From assembly GCF_003850565.1 (NCBI RefSeq), contig NZ_CP027706.1:2914001-2978000 (forward strand): a stretch of 64,000 nt of DNA. Direction: 5' to 3'. Source of the stretch: Pseudomonas sessilinigenes. Lineage in GTDB: Bacteria; Pseudomonadota; Gammaproteobacteria; Pseudomonadales; Pseudomonadaceae. Under the pieces are notes generated by a model that did no database searches, was not told the origin of the DNA, and saw only the letters and a program-made list of their open reading frames with translations. This document shows, piece after piece, positions 63,888-64,000 of the stretch (its first letter is position 1; each line of letters starts with the position of its first letter). A program made the translations under genes and the position numbers.

Positions 63888-64000
63888 CATTCTTGGCCGG
63901 GCGAGTCTGGCCGGGTTTGCCAGGGCTCCGGTGGAACCTGCCCTGGCCAGTGCGATACTGGCCCTACCGGCGCGCGCCAATCAGCTATGATTGCGCCTTT
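63888..64000. other. Window-end non-coding stretch
   Basis: 113 bp after the terminator. GCCAGGGCTCC and CCTGCCCTGGC near 63920-63955 could pair. No gene start is visible before the edge. Confidence 0.3.

Overview
The window looks like a chromosome segment of a Pseudomonas, probably of the P. fluorescens group. The right part carries a typical Pseudomonas housekeeping set (dnaQ, a 751-residue LdcA-type decarboxylase, nadK, a GlpG-type rhomboid, DUF1315, DUF2797, pepN). The sequence is GC-rich with strong AAGGAG-type ribosome binding sites. No rRNA, tRNA, CRISPR array, transposase or integrase was seen.

Positions 1-44950 hold a large nonribosomal peptide gene cluster cut by the left edge. From left to right: a truncated ABC exporter (minus); a pentapeptide-repeat protein, PRP1 (plus); a minus-strand operon of a secreted penicillin-acylase-type hydrolase, a free-standing A-T protein and a fusion of an amidotransferase-like PP-loop (AANH) domain to an epimerization/condensation-like domain; then a divergent plus-strand operon of a C-A-T-C synthetase, a free-standing C domain and an asparagine-synthase-type enzyme. 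Two further pentapeptide-repeat proteins (PRP2, PRP3) follow, separated by a 715-bp non-coding stretch rich in inverted repeats. The main operon (20043-44916) encodes FAAL-ACP-C-A-T, an MIO enzyme of the histidine ammonia-lyase/aminomutase family, a C domain fused to a TauD-type dioxygenase, a 4291-residue synthetase, the two 2,3-diaminopropionate (Dap) enzymes SbnA and SbnB, and a threonine-dehydratase-like PLP enzyme. A perfect 15-bp hairpin ends the operon.

How it may work (inference): the FAAL loads a fatty acid as N-terminal cap. The line then adds a residue of unknown type, an Asn/Asp that may be beta-hydroxylated, a Gly with a luciferase-like monooxygenase embedded in its A domain, and an N-methylated, epimerized diamino acid supplied by SbnA/SbnB. 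The C-A-T-C protein (Gly-like code), lone C domain and lone A-T protein would add further units. The ABC exporter would move the acyl-peptide to the periplasm, where the acylase would remove the lipid. The three pentapeptide-repeat proteins suggest self-protection of a type II topoisomerase. No thioesterase domain is visible, so release is unexplained. I do not recognise this exact gene set as a known pathway; that needs a database comparison.

Positions 45089-63837 are ordinary chromosome: dnaQ; ldcA with a streptothricin-acetyltransferase-like GNAT; a LysR regulator; a small conserved protein; a ChrR-type flavin reductase and ArsB; DUF1853; a nadK/phosphoesterase/rhomboid/DUF1315/DUF2797/pepN run; and a YCF48-like protein paired with an MMPL/RND membrane protein, closed by a strong terminator.
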